From Reyranella sp. (GTDB lineage: Bacteria; Pseudomonadota; Alphaproteobacteria; Reyranellales; Reyranellaceae): a DNA stretch of 64,000 nucleotides. A model generated the notes under the pieces. The model saw only the letters and a list, made by a program, of their open reading frames with translations. It did not search any database and was not told where the DNA came from. The stretch is from contig NZ_SCVC01000030.1 of assembly GCF_004297405.1 (NCBI RefSeq), forward strand, positions 186,001 to 250,000, read 5' to 3'. Below, one piece after another: positions 63,822 to 64,000 of this stretch. Position 1 is the stretch's first letter. Every line of letters starts with the position of its first letter. A program made the position numbers and the translations under genes.

Positions 63822-64000
63822 TCATGCCGATACGCTGGCGCGTGCCTCGTCGCATTCCGCGCAGCCCGCCTCGGCGCCGTGCAGGAACAGCAGCGGCTCG
63901 TCGCGCAGCGCATCGACGGCGAGGCGCACGATGTCCCGCGACCGTGCGAGGCGTGCGATGCCGTGACCGACCGGGCCTTCGGCCTGCAGCCCCCTCGCCC
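63822..64000 (-). CDS. hypothetical protein, 3' end only (runs off the window)
   Basis: The minus strand is open from the window edge to a TGA at 63822, giving a plausible helical C-terminus ([40 protein letters not shown]). Family not recognised. It would be read towards recA, ending 68 bp before the SOS box. Confidence 0.45.
   Translation of the reverse strand, partial: ARGLQAEGPVGHGIARLARSRDIVRLAVDALRDEPLLFLHGAEAGCAECDEARASVSA

Overview
The window is GC-rich, gene-dense chromosomal DNA from an alphaproteobacterium. Supporting signs are two histidine kinases of the HWE/HisKA_2 type typical of that class, a recA gene preceded by the direct-repeat SOS box GTTC-N7-GTTC (read GAAC-N7-GAAC in the gene's direction), alaS close to recA, a DUF3309 mini-protein, and a single-polypeptide indolepyruvate ferredoxin oxidoreductase. 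A free-living soil or water bacterium of the Rhodospirillales/Hyphomicrobiales type (Reyranella-like) is my guess; the genus is inference. I found no tRNA, rRNA, transposase, integrase or CRISPR array.

Layout. 0-5 kb: small winged-helix-like protein, SnoaL-like protein, Tat-exported sulfatase, three-PAS HWE kinase, DUF3309 peptide. 5-9.4 kb: tandem duplication of a GH16-like/RTX/DUF4114 protein, each copy with its own upstream box and terminator. 9.5-18.6 kb: MFS permease, HisKA_2 kinase with stand-alone CheB-type methylesterase, two small exported Cys-rich proteins, serine hydrolase, XRE-cupin regulator with EamA exporter, SanA-like protein, ThDP enzyme. 18.8-29.8 kb: accessory-looking stretch with a lone TIR protein, Kef-type antiporter, H-NS-like protein, Rieske oxygenase whose upstream region carries four 13-bp tandem repeats, an unusual protein with a possible PD-(D/E)XK motif and a peptidoglycan-binding domain, and many small membrane proteins. 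29.8-34.9 kb: AmpH-like hydrolase, lipoprotein, an orphan lasso-peptide-type precursor, a solute-binding protein overlapping a multicopper oxidase, HAD phosphatase. 34.9-42.5 kb: TerC protein, two paralogous two-TM proteins with matching palindromes upstream, Crp/Fnr regulator, two sugar epimerases, ABC1 kinase-like protein, M3 peptidase. 42.6-48.6 kb: indolepyruvate oxidoreductase whose last 66 bp are repeated 2.3 kb downstream, enclosing a lower-GC 554-aa protein and a truncated Lrp/AsnC pseudogene. 48.7-58.8 kb: mostly envelope and hypothetical proteins, a wHTH-TolB-TPR regulator, an alpha/beta hydrolase and a cytochrome P460. 58.8-64 kb: alaS, YkgJ-type Cys-cluster protein, recA.

Linked genes: XRE-cupin regulator plus EamA exporter; HisKA_2 kinase plus CheB; multicopper oxidase plus solute-binding protein (14-nt overlap); ABC1 kinase plus epimerase (GTGA overlap); alaS plus lipoprotein (GTGA overlap) plus membrane protein; two-TM protein plus TerC (TGATG overlap); hydrolase plus cytochrome P460. 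The most interesting spots are the orphan lasso-type precursor (31702-31908), the 66-bp repeat-bounded insert (46087-48546), the paired TTGCG-N4-C(G/T)CAA sites (35980, 36347) beside a Crp/Fnr gene, and the four-unit tandem repeat at 25918-25969.
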